Source: Saccharopolyspora ipomoeae
Lineage (GTDB): Bacteria; Actinomycetota; Actinomycetes; Mycobacteriales; Pseudonocardiaceae
Direction of reading: 5' to 3'
DNA: 64,000 bases
Assembly (NCBI RefSeq): GCF_029952525.1
Contig: NZ_JASAOF010000001.1
Span: 558,001-622,000 of the forward strand
A program made the translations under genes and the position numbers. A model generated the notes under the pieces. That model searched no databases and had not been told where the DNA came from. It saw only the letters and a program-made list of their open reading frames with translations. Positions 46,313 to 53,475 of this stretch are shown one piece after another (positions within the stretch are counted from its first letter, which is position 1; every line of letters starts with the position of its first letter).

Positions 46313-46543
46313 ATGCAGACCGTTTGCCCCCGCTGCGCCGACCCGGAGATCCGCACGGTGACGACCTCACCCGTGCCGGACGCCTGGGAGGTGCTGCAGT
46401 GCCCGCGCTGCCTGTACATGTGGCGCACCACCGAACCGGCCCGGCGCACCAGCCGCGAGCACTACCCGGAGCAGTTCCGCCTCACCTCGGAAGCCATCGC
46501 CAGCGCCTCCGAGGTCCCCACCATCCCGCCGCTGCGCGGCTAG
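46313..46543 (+). CDS. vdcD: Small zinc-ribbon-like subunit D of hydroxyarylic acid decarboxylase
   Basis: A 76-residue protein (MQTVCPRCADPEIRTVTTSP...) with two CPRC pairs, at residues 5-8 and about 30-33, that could bind zinc, and the conserved YMWRTTEP stretch. VdcD-type proteins are required with B and C for full decarboxylase activity, with unclear mechanism. The ATG at 46313 follows GAGAGGA. Its stop overlaps the stop of the convergent gene within the palindrome CTAG (46540-46543). Confidence 0.9.
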   Translation: MQTVCPRCADPEIRTVTTSPVPDAWEVLQCPRCLYMWRTTEPARRTSREHYPEQFRLTSEAIASASEVPTIPPLRG

Positions 46544-47166
46544 AGCCTCGCGGCGAGGGCGCTCCTACCTTCGTCGTCGAGTTCGACGAAGGCGACGGAC
46601 CGGCCGGCGAGCGTCATCAGCAGCGCTTCGGCCGGTCCTCGCACCTCCGGGCCTTCGCCCCGGCTCCAGTCGAGGTCGGTGGCGGCGACGCGGAGGCCGG
46701 CGGCGCGCTTCTTGGCGCCGACCGGGGGCGCCTTGAAGGCCAGGTCCAGCGCCGCGCGGAGGCGTTCCGGCGGGATCTCGCGCGGATGCCCGAGCGGGCG
46801 GCGGATGTCCTGGTGGTGGATCAGCCCGTCCAGGAACGCGACCATGCCGCCCGCGATCGTGATCGGGCCGGTCGGGCGGAGGTTCGCGCGCAGCCGTTCG
46901 AGCAGCTCACCCGTGCTCGCGGAGCGGGACTCGGCGAGGATCAGCTCGTTGACCGCCCCCAGCCTGAAACCCGAGCGGGCGGCGCGCCGGAGGAAGCCCG
47001 GCCAGGTGAGCTCGTCGCAGCCGATGGCGTGGGCGACCACGTCGCGGACCCGCCACCCCGCGCACAGGCTCGGCTCCTCCCACTGCTCGCGGGTGAGCGT
47101 TCCCAGGTACTCGGCGAGGTCGGTGCGTTCGGCGACGACCAGGTCCATCAGGTCGGCTCGGCCCAT
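46540..47166 (-). CDS. Maleylpyruvate-isomerase-family (DinB-like) mycothiol-dependent protein
   Basis: A 208-residue TIGR03083-type protein with the four-helix DinB/MDMPI fold: VVAERTDLAEYLGTLTREQWEEPSLCAGWRVRDVVAHAIGCDELTWPGFL, where the histidines (VVAHAIG, LIHHQDI) are likely metal ligands, and DIRRPLGHPREIP. Relatives use mycothiol as cofactor in isomerisation or transfer; no substrate can be named. The ATG at 47166 has GGAGGAC upstream; the longer frame to 47268 lacks a site and enters the Zur-box region. Terminal codons of this gene and vdcD overlap. Confidence 0.85.
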   Translation of the reverse strand: MGRADLMDLVVAERTDLAEYLGTLTREQWEEPSLCAGWRVRDVVAHAIGCDELTWPGFLRRAARSGFRLGAVNELILAESRSASTGELLERLRANLRPTGPITIAGGMVAFLDGLIHHQDIRRPLGHPREIPPERLRAALDLAFKAPPVGAKKRAAGLRVAATDLDWSRGEGPEVRGPAEALLMTLAGRSVAFVELDDEGRSALAARL

Positions 47167-47282
47167 CGAAGTCCTCCAGCTCTCAGGATCCGCTGAGCCT
47201 CGCACACGCGCGACCGAGGCGTGTCCGCTTCGGGTGAATCGCGACCGCAACGCCGGGTCCGGACGCATGGTCGAGCACTAAT

Positions 47283-47297
47283 TGAATATGATTTTCA
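47283..47297 (+). promoter_or_regulatory. Zur-like box overlapping a -10 element
   Basis: TGAATATGATTTTCA differs at one base from the actinobacterial zinc-uptake-regulator core TGAAAATGATTTTCA. It contains TATGAT (47287-47292), a good -10 element, 33 bp before the GNAT start. Repression by Zur when zinc is sufficient is therefore plausible. The local sequence is conspicuously AT-rich. Confidence 0.5.
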
Positions 47298-47325
47298 AAA
47301 GACGTCATCGATGAGGGAGGTCGCC

Positions 47326-47880
47326 GTGGCCCCGCCGGAGGAACGCCAGATCGGTCGCTACGTGGTCCGCGAGGCCACCCGCCAGGACGCCGCCGGCGCC
47401 CGCTCGGTCATGCTCGACACCTTCTACCGGGAGTTCGGCCACGGCTACGACGCCCGCTGGCACCGCGACGTCATCGACATGGACGCCGCCTACTTCGACC
47501 ACCCCCGCCAAGCGCTGTTCGTCGCCGTCCTCGACGGCGAGGTCGTGGCCACCACCGGCGTGCGCTCCGACGGACCGCAGAGCCCGCCGCACGCCCCGTG
47601 GCTGGCCGAGCGCTACCCCTCGGGCACGACAGCGCAGATCTTCCGCGTCTACGTGCGCCGCGAGCACCGCCGCCACGGTCTGGCGCGCGAACTGGTCGAC
47701 CTGGCCTGCCGCTTCGTCGCCCGCACCCCCGGCTACGACACGATCTACCTGCACACCAACGCCGCCATCGACGGCGCGGAGCCCTTCTGGCGCAGCGTCG
47801 CCAAGGAGATCCACGACGGGCGCACCGACCCCGCGCACAGCCCCGCGGTGCACTTCGAGATCCCGATCCCGATCGTGTGA
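47326..47880 (+). CDS. GNAT-family N-acetyltransferase
   Basis: A 184-residue acetyl-CoA-dependent N-acetyltransferase. The acetyl-CoA loop is in QIFRVYVRREHRRHGLARELVDLACRF (R-R-x-G-L/A type), and the N-terminal part reads YVVREATRQDAAGARSVML. The substrate is unknown. The GTG at 47326 is chosen because GAGGGAGG lies five bases upstream; an ATG at 47311 would put that site inside the gene. The Zur-like box just upstream suggests expression under zinc limitation. It is a single gene followed by a large hairpin. Confidence 0.86.
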   Translation: MAPPEERQIGRYVVREATRQDAAGARSVMLDTFYREFGHGYDARWHRDVIDMDAAYFDHPRQALFVAVLDGEVVATTGVRSDGPQSPPHAPWLAERYPSGTTAQIFRVYVRREHRRHGLARELVDLACRFVARTPGYDTIYLHTNAAIDGAEPFWRSVAKEIHDGRTDPAHSPAVHFEIPIPIV

Positions 47881-48213
47881 TCAGCGGCCGCGCATCCCGC
47901 TGAGGGATTGCCAGAACCAGCGCCGGTCCGCCCCCGACCTCCTCTCCCGGAGGGCCGGGGACGGACCGGCGCTGCTGTTCGGCCACCTCCGCCCGGTGAG
48001 CGGCGCGGGCGCTTCACTCCTCCGGGGTTCACTGAAAGTTTTTCACTGCCAATCGGTTTCAGAACGTGACCGAATCATCCACCCCATCCAGCGATGGCTA
48101 TTCGCTAGCGCTGTCGAACGCCCGGGTGCACAATTGAAACATCAGTTCGACGAGCGGGATTTCCGTTCGGAGACTTGCTCTTTGACAAATCAAGAGTGGG
48201 AAAACACAGGTGC
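47881..48213. other. Intergenic region with terminator and low-GC stretch
   Basis: No gene is supported. A hairpin lies at 47919-47973. From about 48030 to 48213 base composition drops clearly below the surrounding level, with runs such as AAAGTTTTTCAC and CTCTTTGACAAATCAAG. No insertion-sequence end, integrase or tRNA was recognised there. Confidence 0.6.
47919..47973. terminator. Bidirectional terminator hairpin
   Basis: AGCGCCGGTCCG (47919-47930) pairs perfectly with CGGACCGGCGCT (47962-47973). The 31-base loop contains a second possible stem (CCCCCGACCTCC / GGAGGGCCGGGG). It lies 39 bp after the GNAT stop. Confidence 0.75.
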
Positions 48214-49086
48214 TCACCCGAGAAGGCGCCGCTGCGCGATGTCCAGGAACCCACCTCGACCGGTCTCCACCGCGTACACACCCAGCGATACCGAGAAGCG
48301 AAACTCCGAGAGGAGCCGAACATGCGACACGAATTCAGCTCTCACCCGCCCGCCGGCCTGCGCGTACGCCGCGACGAGCCGCGACAGGCCGCGCTCGCCG
48401 AACGCGTTGTGCGCGGCCGTGAAATCCAGTGCCGGGTCGTCGACCGCGGCGTCGGTGAAGTCCAGAACCCCTGTCAGACGGCCGGATTCGTCCACCAGCG
48501 TATGCCCTGGGTGCAGATCCGCGTGGACCAGGCGCAGATCCGCGGCCCCTGACCAGTACGCATCGTCGTGGATCCAGGACCGCCAGCGCGCCACCTTCTC
48601 CTCGGGCACCACCAGCACGTTCTCCGCCCGTCCCAGGTGATCGGCGGCCTCCTCCCGGAGGTCGCGATGACCCGAGACCGGCACGCCCAGACGCGCGACG
48701 GCGTCGACCCGGGTGCGGTGCAGCTCAGCGATCACCGCGCCCAGGTCGTCGAAGTAGTCCTCCGCCGGTTCCCGCCACCACTGGTACTCCAGGGTCCTCG
48801 GGTGTTCCGGCCCCAGCGGTCGGCCCGGGAGCCTGCGGTAGGCGATGAGCTCCGGGGTGCAGATCTCCCAGTCCGGCACCGCCACGGGCAATCGCGGGCG
48901 CAGATGATCGAGCAGCCGGCGTTCGCCCTCGATCAGGTCGCGGACCTCGCGGCGCCGGGGCACGCGCAGGACCCAGCGAGTGCCTTCCGCGTCGACGGCG
49001 TGACCGACACGGAAGTCCCATCCGGTCTCGTCGACCTCCAGCACGCGCACCCGAAGGCCGTGCCGTTCCGCGAGCTCCTCCAGCAC
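48214..49086 (-). CDS. Macrolide 2'-phosphotransferase (Mph) family homologue
   Basis: A 290-residue APH-fold kinase aligning with Mph(A)-type macrolide phosphotransferases along its length: RWVLRVPRRREV, RLPVAVPDWEICTPELIAY, VHADLHPGHTLVDES (catalytic loop, Asp in HAD), FTDAAVDDPALDFTAAHNAFGERGLSRLVAAYAQAGGRV (metal-binding Asp region). Mph enzymes use GTP to phosphorylate the 2'-hydroxyl of the desosamine of erythromycin-like drugs. A resistance role is inferred; other small-molecule phosphotransfer is possible. The GTG start at 49086 has a weak site. It begins 37 bp after the AAA+ gene on the same strand, so it may be the last gene of that transcript. Confidence 0.85.
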   Translation of the reverse strand: MLEELAERHGLRVRVLEVDETGWDFRVGHAVDAEGTRWVLRVPRRREVRDLIEGERRLLDHLRPRLPVAVPDWEICTPELIAYRRLPGRPLGPEHPRTLEYQWWREPAEDYFDDLGAVIAELHRTRVDAVARLGVPVSGHRDLREEAADHLGRAENVLVVPEEKVARWRSWIHDDAYWSGAADLRLVHADLHPGHTLVDESGRLTGVLDFTDAAVDDPALDFTAAHNAFGERGLSRLVAAYAQAGGRVRAEFVSHVRLLSEFRFSVSLGVYAVETGRGGFLDIAQRRLLG

Positions 49087-49123
49087 ATCTCGACGCTAGC
49101 CGACGTGTCCAGTCGAATTCGGC

Positions 49124-52100
49124 TCAGCCGCTGGCGACCTCGCCCGCGGAGGGGACGTCGTCGGGCAGCAGGAGGCAGAGGTCCTCCAGCGTGGGCGAGG
49201 CGGTGCGGCGCAGCCTCTTGGCGTGGCGGGTGACCGCGGCGTCCATGACCTGGCGGGCGTACCGGCCGTTGCCGAACGACGGCCCGCGCGGGGTGGACAC
49301 GAAATGCGCTCGCAGCGCCGCGACCGTCGGTCCGGTGCACTCGTACCCCGCGGCGGCCGCGTGCTGGGTGACGATGGTGACCAGCTCGTCGTTGCTGTAG
49401 TCGGCGAAGCGCACCCGCTGCGAGAAGCGCGAGGACAGGCCCGGGTTCGCGGCCAGGAACTCCTCCATCTGCCCCTCGTAGCCGGCCGCCACCACCACGA
49501 CCTCGTCGCGGTGGTCCTCCATCAGCTTGACCAGGGTGTCGATGGCCTCCTGGCCGAAGTCCGAACTGGACCCGCGCTGCGACGACAGCGTGTAGGCCTC
49601 GTCGATGAACAGCACCCCTCCCCGCGCCCGGTCGAAGGCCTCGGTGGTGCGGTGCGCGGTGTGACCGACGTACTCGCCCACCAGGTCGCCGCGACCGACT
49701 TCGACGACCTGACCGCGCTGCAGGATGCCCAGCGCCGCGAGGATCTCGCCGTAGAGGCGGGCGATCGTGGTCTTGCCGGTGCCGGGCGGTCCGCCGAAGA
49801 TCAGGTGCCTGCTCAGCGAGGGAACCGGGAGCCCGGCGGCCTGTCGCTGCTTGGCCGAAGCCAGCAGGTCGACCATGTTGCCGACCTCCGACTTGACGTC
49901 GGCCAGGCCCACCATGTGGTGCAGCTTGTTGAGCAGGCTCTCCACCTTGGCGGTGTCGGCGCTGGCCGCACCGGCACCGACGCCGCTGCCCGGCAGCGCC
50001 CCGATGTCCTCCGGCAGCAGCCGGGTCATGGCCACCGGGTTGAGCTCGGGGTCGTCGGCGAGGCGGTAGGCCTGGCGGCCGATCATCTCCTCGAAGACCT
50101 TGCGGGCCGTGCGGCCGTTGCCGAACGCCTCGTCGCGCGGGTACTTCGCGAAGTAGCCGAGCACCGCCTCGCGGGTCTCGAACTCCAACCGGTAGTCGTT
50201 GGCGCGGCACATGCCCTCGACGATGGTGACCAGCTCGTCGTTGCTGTAGTCGGCGAACTCGATGGTCCGCGAGAAACGAGAGCCCAGGCCCGGGTTTGTC
50301 GCCAGGAACTTGCGCATCTCCATCGTGTACCCGGCGACGATGACGACGACGTCCTCGCGGTGGTCCTCCATCAGCTTGACCAGGGTGTCCACCGCCTCCT
50401 GGCCGAAGTCGGCGCCACCGCCGCCCCCACCGGACAGGGTGTATGCCTCGTCGATGAACAGCACGCCGCCGAGGGCCTTCTCGAAGCACTCGGTGGTCTT
50501 CAGAGCGGTTCCGCCGACGACGCTGGCCACCAGGTCGGCGCGCCCCACCTCGACGAGCTGGCCGGTGCGCAGCACCCCGAGCTCCTTGAGGATCTGGCCG
50601 TAGAGCCGGGCCACCGTCGTCTTGCCCGTACCGGGCGATCCCGCGAACACCAGGTGCCTGCTCATCGGCGGCATCGGCAGCCCGACCGCGGCGCGCTTCT
50701 CCGCCATCTGCTCCAGGCGGGTCAGGACCTCCACCTCGCGCTTGACGTCGGTCAGGCCGACCAGCGCGTCGAGCTCGTCGAGGAGTTCACCGAGCCTGCC
50801 CTCCGAACCGCGCTTGCTCGTGGTGGGTTCGGGTTCACGACCGGACTCGCTCGGCGGCGCGTCGCCCGCGCTGCGCGAGCTGCCGAACCGCTGCGTGTCG
50901 TCGGATTCGGGGGCGGCCTCGCCGGAATCGCTCTCCGGGTCGCCGTTCTGCGCGCTGGTGATGCCGCTGAGCCGCACGTTGTCGCGCCGCACCTGCACCC
51001 GCACGCCCGCGCCGCCGTTGTCCTTGGTCACGGTGTCGCGGACGCTGATCGACTCGGTGGAGCCGACGACGATGCCGTCGGCGGCGTTGCCGGAGATCTC
51101 GCACCGATCGAGCACGCCGGAGGAACCGGCGGCCCATTCCAGGCCGTTGACCTCGCACTCCCGGATGCGGGTCTGCTCCAAGGCCACCGAGGACGTTCCG
51201 GAGGCCTTCACGCCGTGCTCGCCGGCGTCCGAGAGATCGCAGCCGCGCAGCACCGCCTGGCCGTCGGTCACCAGCACCGCGGTGCCCGCGCTGCCCGCGA
51301 CCGTGACCCCGCGCAGGTCGGCGGAGCTCTGCTCGGCAACCCGCACACCGACCCCACCGACAGCGGAGATCGCCACGTCGTCGGCCTCGATCCCGGCCTT
51401 GTCCGCCAGCAGCACGGCGTCGCCGGTCGTCTCGGCGACGGCGCCGCCGGTGACCGTCGCAGTGGCGCCGCGGATCTCGATGCCCGCACCTTCCGGGCGC
51501 CGCAGGGTCAGCTCCCGGAAGGTCCCGGTGCCCTTCTCGGCCACCACCACCCCGGCACCTCCGGCACCGGTCACGTCCAGCCCGGAGAACGTGGGCGAGG
51601 CCCCGGCGATCCACACCCCGGCGTCCCGGGAGTCCACGACGGTGCACTCGCCGAACTCGCCCCGGGAGTCCTCCAGCACGTGCAGGCCGTACCCGCCGGG
51701 CTTCTCGACGCGCAGCCGGTGGATCTCGGGCTCGGCCCGCTGCACCAGCACCACGCCCTGGGCCGCCGGTGCGGTGATCGTGCAGTCCTCGATCAGCGGC
51801 GTCGACCGCGACGCGACGAGCAAACCGACGCCCGAGGACTCGGTGATGGTGGTGCCGCTGAGGCGGAACGAGCTGTCGCCCTCGACCACCACCGCGGGGT
51901 TGCCCGCGCGCACGATCCGGGAGTCGCGCATCGCGCCACGAGCGCGTTCGGCGGCCAGCACCGCGCTGCCCTCGGTATCGGCGATCGTGCACCCGACGAA
52001 CTGCGGGTCGGCGTCGGTGCGGATCACCACCGCCGCGGCCTTGACGTTGCTGATCGTGCAGTTGCCGAAGTGCCCTTCAGCACCGTCGATGGCGATCACA

Positions 52101-52519
52101 CCGGCACCGCCGGGGTTGCTGAACTCGGTGCCGTTGGCGCTGGCCTCGGCCTGGCCGTGGACGTAGAGCGCGGCGGCCGAGGACGCCTCGACCCGGCACT
52201 CCTCCAGCCGCAACCGCCCGGTGGAGACGTCGATCGCCGAGGTCTCGGAGCCGCTGTGGCCGAGGACGATCCCGGACAGCACGGCGGACTCGGTGGCCAT
52301 CACGATCGCCGGGTCACCGGTGGACTCGATGCGCACGCCACCGGCCGCGCCTGCCGCCGACAGCGTCACCTCGCGGCTGAGCACCACCGATTCGGCGTAG
52401 GTCCCGGGTTGGATGGAGATGACGTCGCCGGTGGTGGCCGAGGCGATCGCGTCCCCGATGGTGCGGAACGAGTCCGGCGCCGTCGCCGAGACCGACAGCA
52501 TCGATCGTGTGTTGGTCAT
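49124..52519 (-). CDS. Beta-helix protein with tandem EccA/CbxX-type AAA+ domains
   Basis: A 1131-residue protein. Residues 1 to about 490 form a right-handed parallel beta-helix, seen as repeating short strands (ESTGDPAIV, VEGDSSFRLSGTTI, VVAEKGTGTFREL) after the opening DSFRTIGDAIASATTGDVISIQPGTY. An acidic linker follows, then two CbxX/EccA AAA+ modules. Both have complete Walker A (GSPGTGKTT near 625, GPPGTGKTT near 909), Walker B (VLFIDEAYTL twice) and arginine fingers (GSRFSR, SSRFSQ). EccA-type ATPases act on ESX/type VII substrates. The ATG at 52519 overlaps the previous stop as ATGA. The role is likely remodelling or delivery of proteins from this operon. Confidence 0.88.
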   Translation of the reverse strand: MTNTRSMLSVSATAPDSFRTIGDAIASATTGDVISIQPGTYAESVVLSREVTLSAAGAAGGVRIESTGDPAIVMATESAVLSGIVLGHSGSETSAIDVSTGRLRLEECRVEASSAAALYVHGQAEASANGTEFSNPGGAGVIAIDGAEGHFGNCTISNVKAAAVVIRTDADPQFVGCTIADTEGSAVLAAERARGAMRDSRIVRAGNPAVVVEGDSSFRLSGTTITESSGVGLLVASRSTPLIEDCTITAPAAQGVVLVQRAEPEIHRLRVEKPGGYGLHVLEDSRGEFGECTVVDSRDAGVWIAGASPTFSGLDVTGAGGAGVVVAEKGTGTFRELTLRRPEGAGIEIRGATATVTGGAVAETTGDAVLLADKAGIEADDVAISAVGGVGVRVAEQSSADLRGVTVAGSAGTAVLVTDGQAVLRGCDLSDAGEHGVKASGTSSVALEQTRIRECEVNGLEWAAGSSGVLDRCEISGNAADGIVVGSTESISVRDTVTKDNGGAGVRVQVRRDNVRLSGITSAQNGDPESDSGEAAPESDDTQRFGSSRSAGDAPPSESGREPEPTTSKRGSEGRLGELLDELDALVGLTDVKREVEVLTRLEQMAEKRAAVGLPMPPMSRHLVFAGSPGTGKTTVARLYGQILKELGVLRTGQLVEVGRADLVASVVGGTALKTTECFEKALGGVLFIDEAYTLSGGGGGGADFGQEAVDTLVKLMEDHREDVVVIVAGYTMEMRKFLATNPGLGSRFSRTIEFADYSNDELVTIVEGMCRANDYRLEFETREAVLGYFAKYPRDEAFGNGRTARKVFEEMIGRQAYRLADDPELNPVAMTRLLPEDIGALPGSGVGAGAASADTAKVESLLNKLHHMVGLADVKSEVGNMVDLLASAKQRQAAGLPVPSLSRHLIFGGPPGTGKTTIARLYGEILAALGILQRGQVVEVGRGDLVGEYVGHTAHRTTEAFDRARGGVLFIDEAYTLSSQRGSSSDFGQEAIDTLVKLMEDHRDEVVVVAAGYEGQMEEFLAANPGLSSRFSQRVRFADYSNDELVTIVTQHAAAAGYECTGPTVAALRAHFVSTPRGPSFGNGRYARQVMDAAVTRHAKRLRRTASPTLEDLCLLLPDDVPSAGEVASG

Positions 52520-53475
52520 TCTCGCCCCAGGTTCTCGTCTGCCGGTTCGGGTGATGCGGGCGCGGTGAGCACGTCGATCGCGCGGTGCAGGTCCAGCCGG
52601 CCGAGCCCGGGAGGTTCGGGATCGGCGGCGACCACGTGCGAGATCAGGTCGGGGTCCGGCGCCAGGTGGTAGCGGTCGAGGTAGTAGCAGACCGCGTCGT
52701 TCCAGACCCAGGTTCCGTCGGAGCGGAAGTTCAGCGGGACGGTGCGGTTCGGGTCGATGACGTCGGGCATGACCCGCTCGGTGGCCATCGCGATCGCACC
52801 CGACCCCAGGTAGGCCAGCAACCGTTGCCGCTGCACGGCTTCGGCCCGCGGGTGGTCGGGCCGGAAGAACGGCTTGCCGACGGTGTCGGCCCCGTCGAAG
52901 ACGCGGGCCAGCCGCGCGGGCGGAGCCGGGTCCCAGACCAGGTCGGCGGAGGCCAGCGCCGCTTCGTGGTAGCCGGTCGGAGCGTCGGCGAAGACCTCCA
53001 CGCGGGGGCTCCCGCCCGCTTCGGCGATGCCGTGCTGGATCTCGGCGGTGAGCTCGATCAGGTCGGCGTCGTCCTCGGCCTCGACGAGGTAGACCGCTTC
53101 GGTGATCTCGGCCGACACCCGGCCGCTGCGCCACAGCGCCCGCGCTCCCCCGACGCGTTCGGCGGAGCGCACCGCGGCGTCGTCGGCATCGCCCGAGGAT
53201 TCCCGGGTGAACCGCCAGGGAGGTGGTTCGGTGGCGCGCGGTGCTTCCGCGAGGACCACCGGATCGAGGTCGTTGGCCTGCGCCAGCGCCGCGATCAGCT
53301 CGATCTCGGCCTCGGTGAGTGCCAACCCGAGATCGACGGCGGCGATCAGCGAGTCGGCGATCTCGTCGAGCTCGTCATCGGCCAGACAGGTGCGCAGCGA
53401 CGCGAGCTCGGCGTCCGGGATCCGGCCCGCCAGCTGCAGCAGCAGCCGGTGCACCTCGGCGGGTCCCGGGCTCAC
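52516..53475 (-). CDS. Uncharacterised protein of the ART/AAA+ operon
   Basis: A 319-residue acidic protein without a recognised domain. It has no signal peptide or membrane helix; N-terminal helices are rich in Leu, Asp and Ala (LADDELDEIADSLIAAVDLGLALTEAEIELIAALAQAND), and the C-terminal part reads TVPLNFRSDGTWVWNDAVCYYLDRYHLAPDPDLISHV. It is locked between its neighbours by 4-bp overlaps at both ends (GTGA at 53472-53475, ATGA at 52516-52519), which argues for a stoichiometric partner of the 1157-residue and AAA+ proteins. The GTG at 53475 is the start. Confidence 0.8.
   Translation of the reverse strand: MSPGPAEVHRLLLQLAGRIPDAELASLRTCLADDELDEIADSLIAAVDLGLALTEAEIELIAALAQANDLDPVVLAEAPRATEPPPWRFTRESSGDADDAAVRSAERVGGARALWRSGRVSAEITEAVYLVEAEDDADLIELTAEIQHGIAEAGGSPRVEVFADAPTGYHEAALASADLVWDPAPPARLARVFDGADTVGKPFFRPDHPRAEAVQRQRLLAYLGSGAIAMATERVMPDVIDPNRTVPLNFRSDGTWVWNDAVCYYLDRYHLAPDPDLISHVVAADPEPPGLGRLDLHRAIDVLTAPASPEPADENLGRE

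Noticed and set aside
47996..48640. Open frame reading from the low-GC stretch into the Mph-like gene on the opposite strand
   Set aside because: Two thirds lie antisense to a clearly conserved kinase, and there is no ribosome site or motif.
49223..52672. 1149-codon plus-strand open frame opposite the beta-helix/AAA+ gene
   Set aside because: Antisense to a protein with intact Walker motifs; the translation is repetitive His/Arg/Leu/Gly-rich with no domain.
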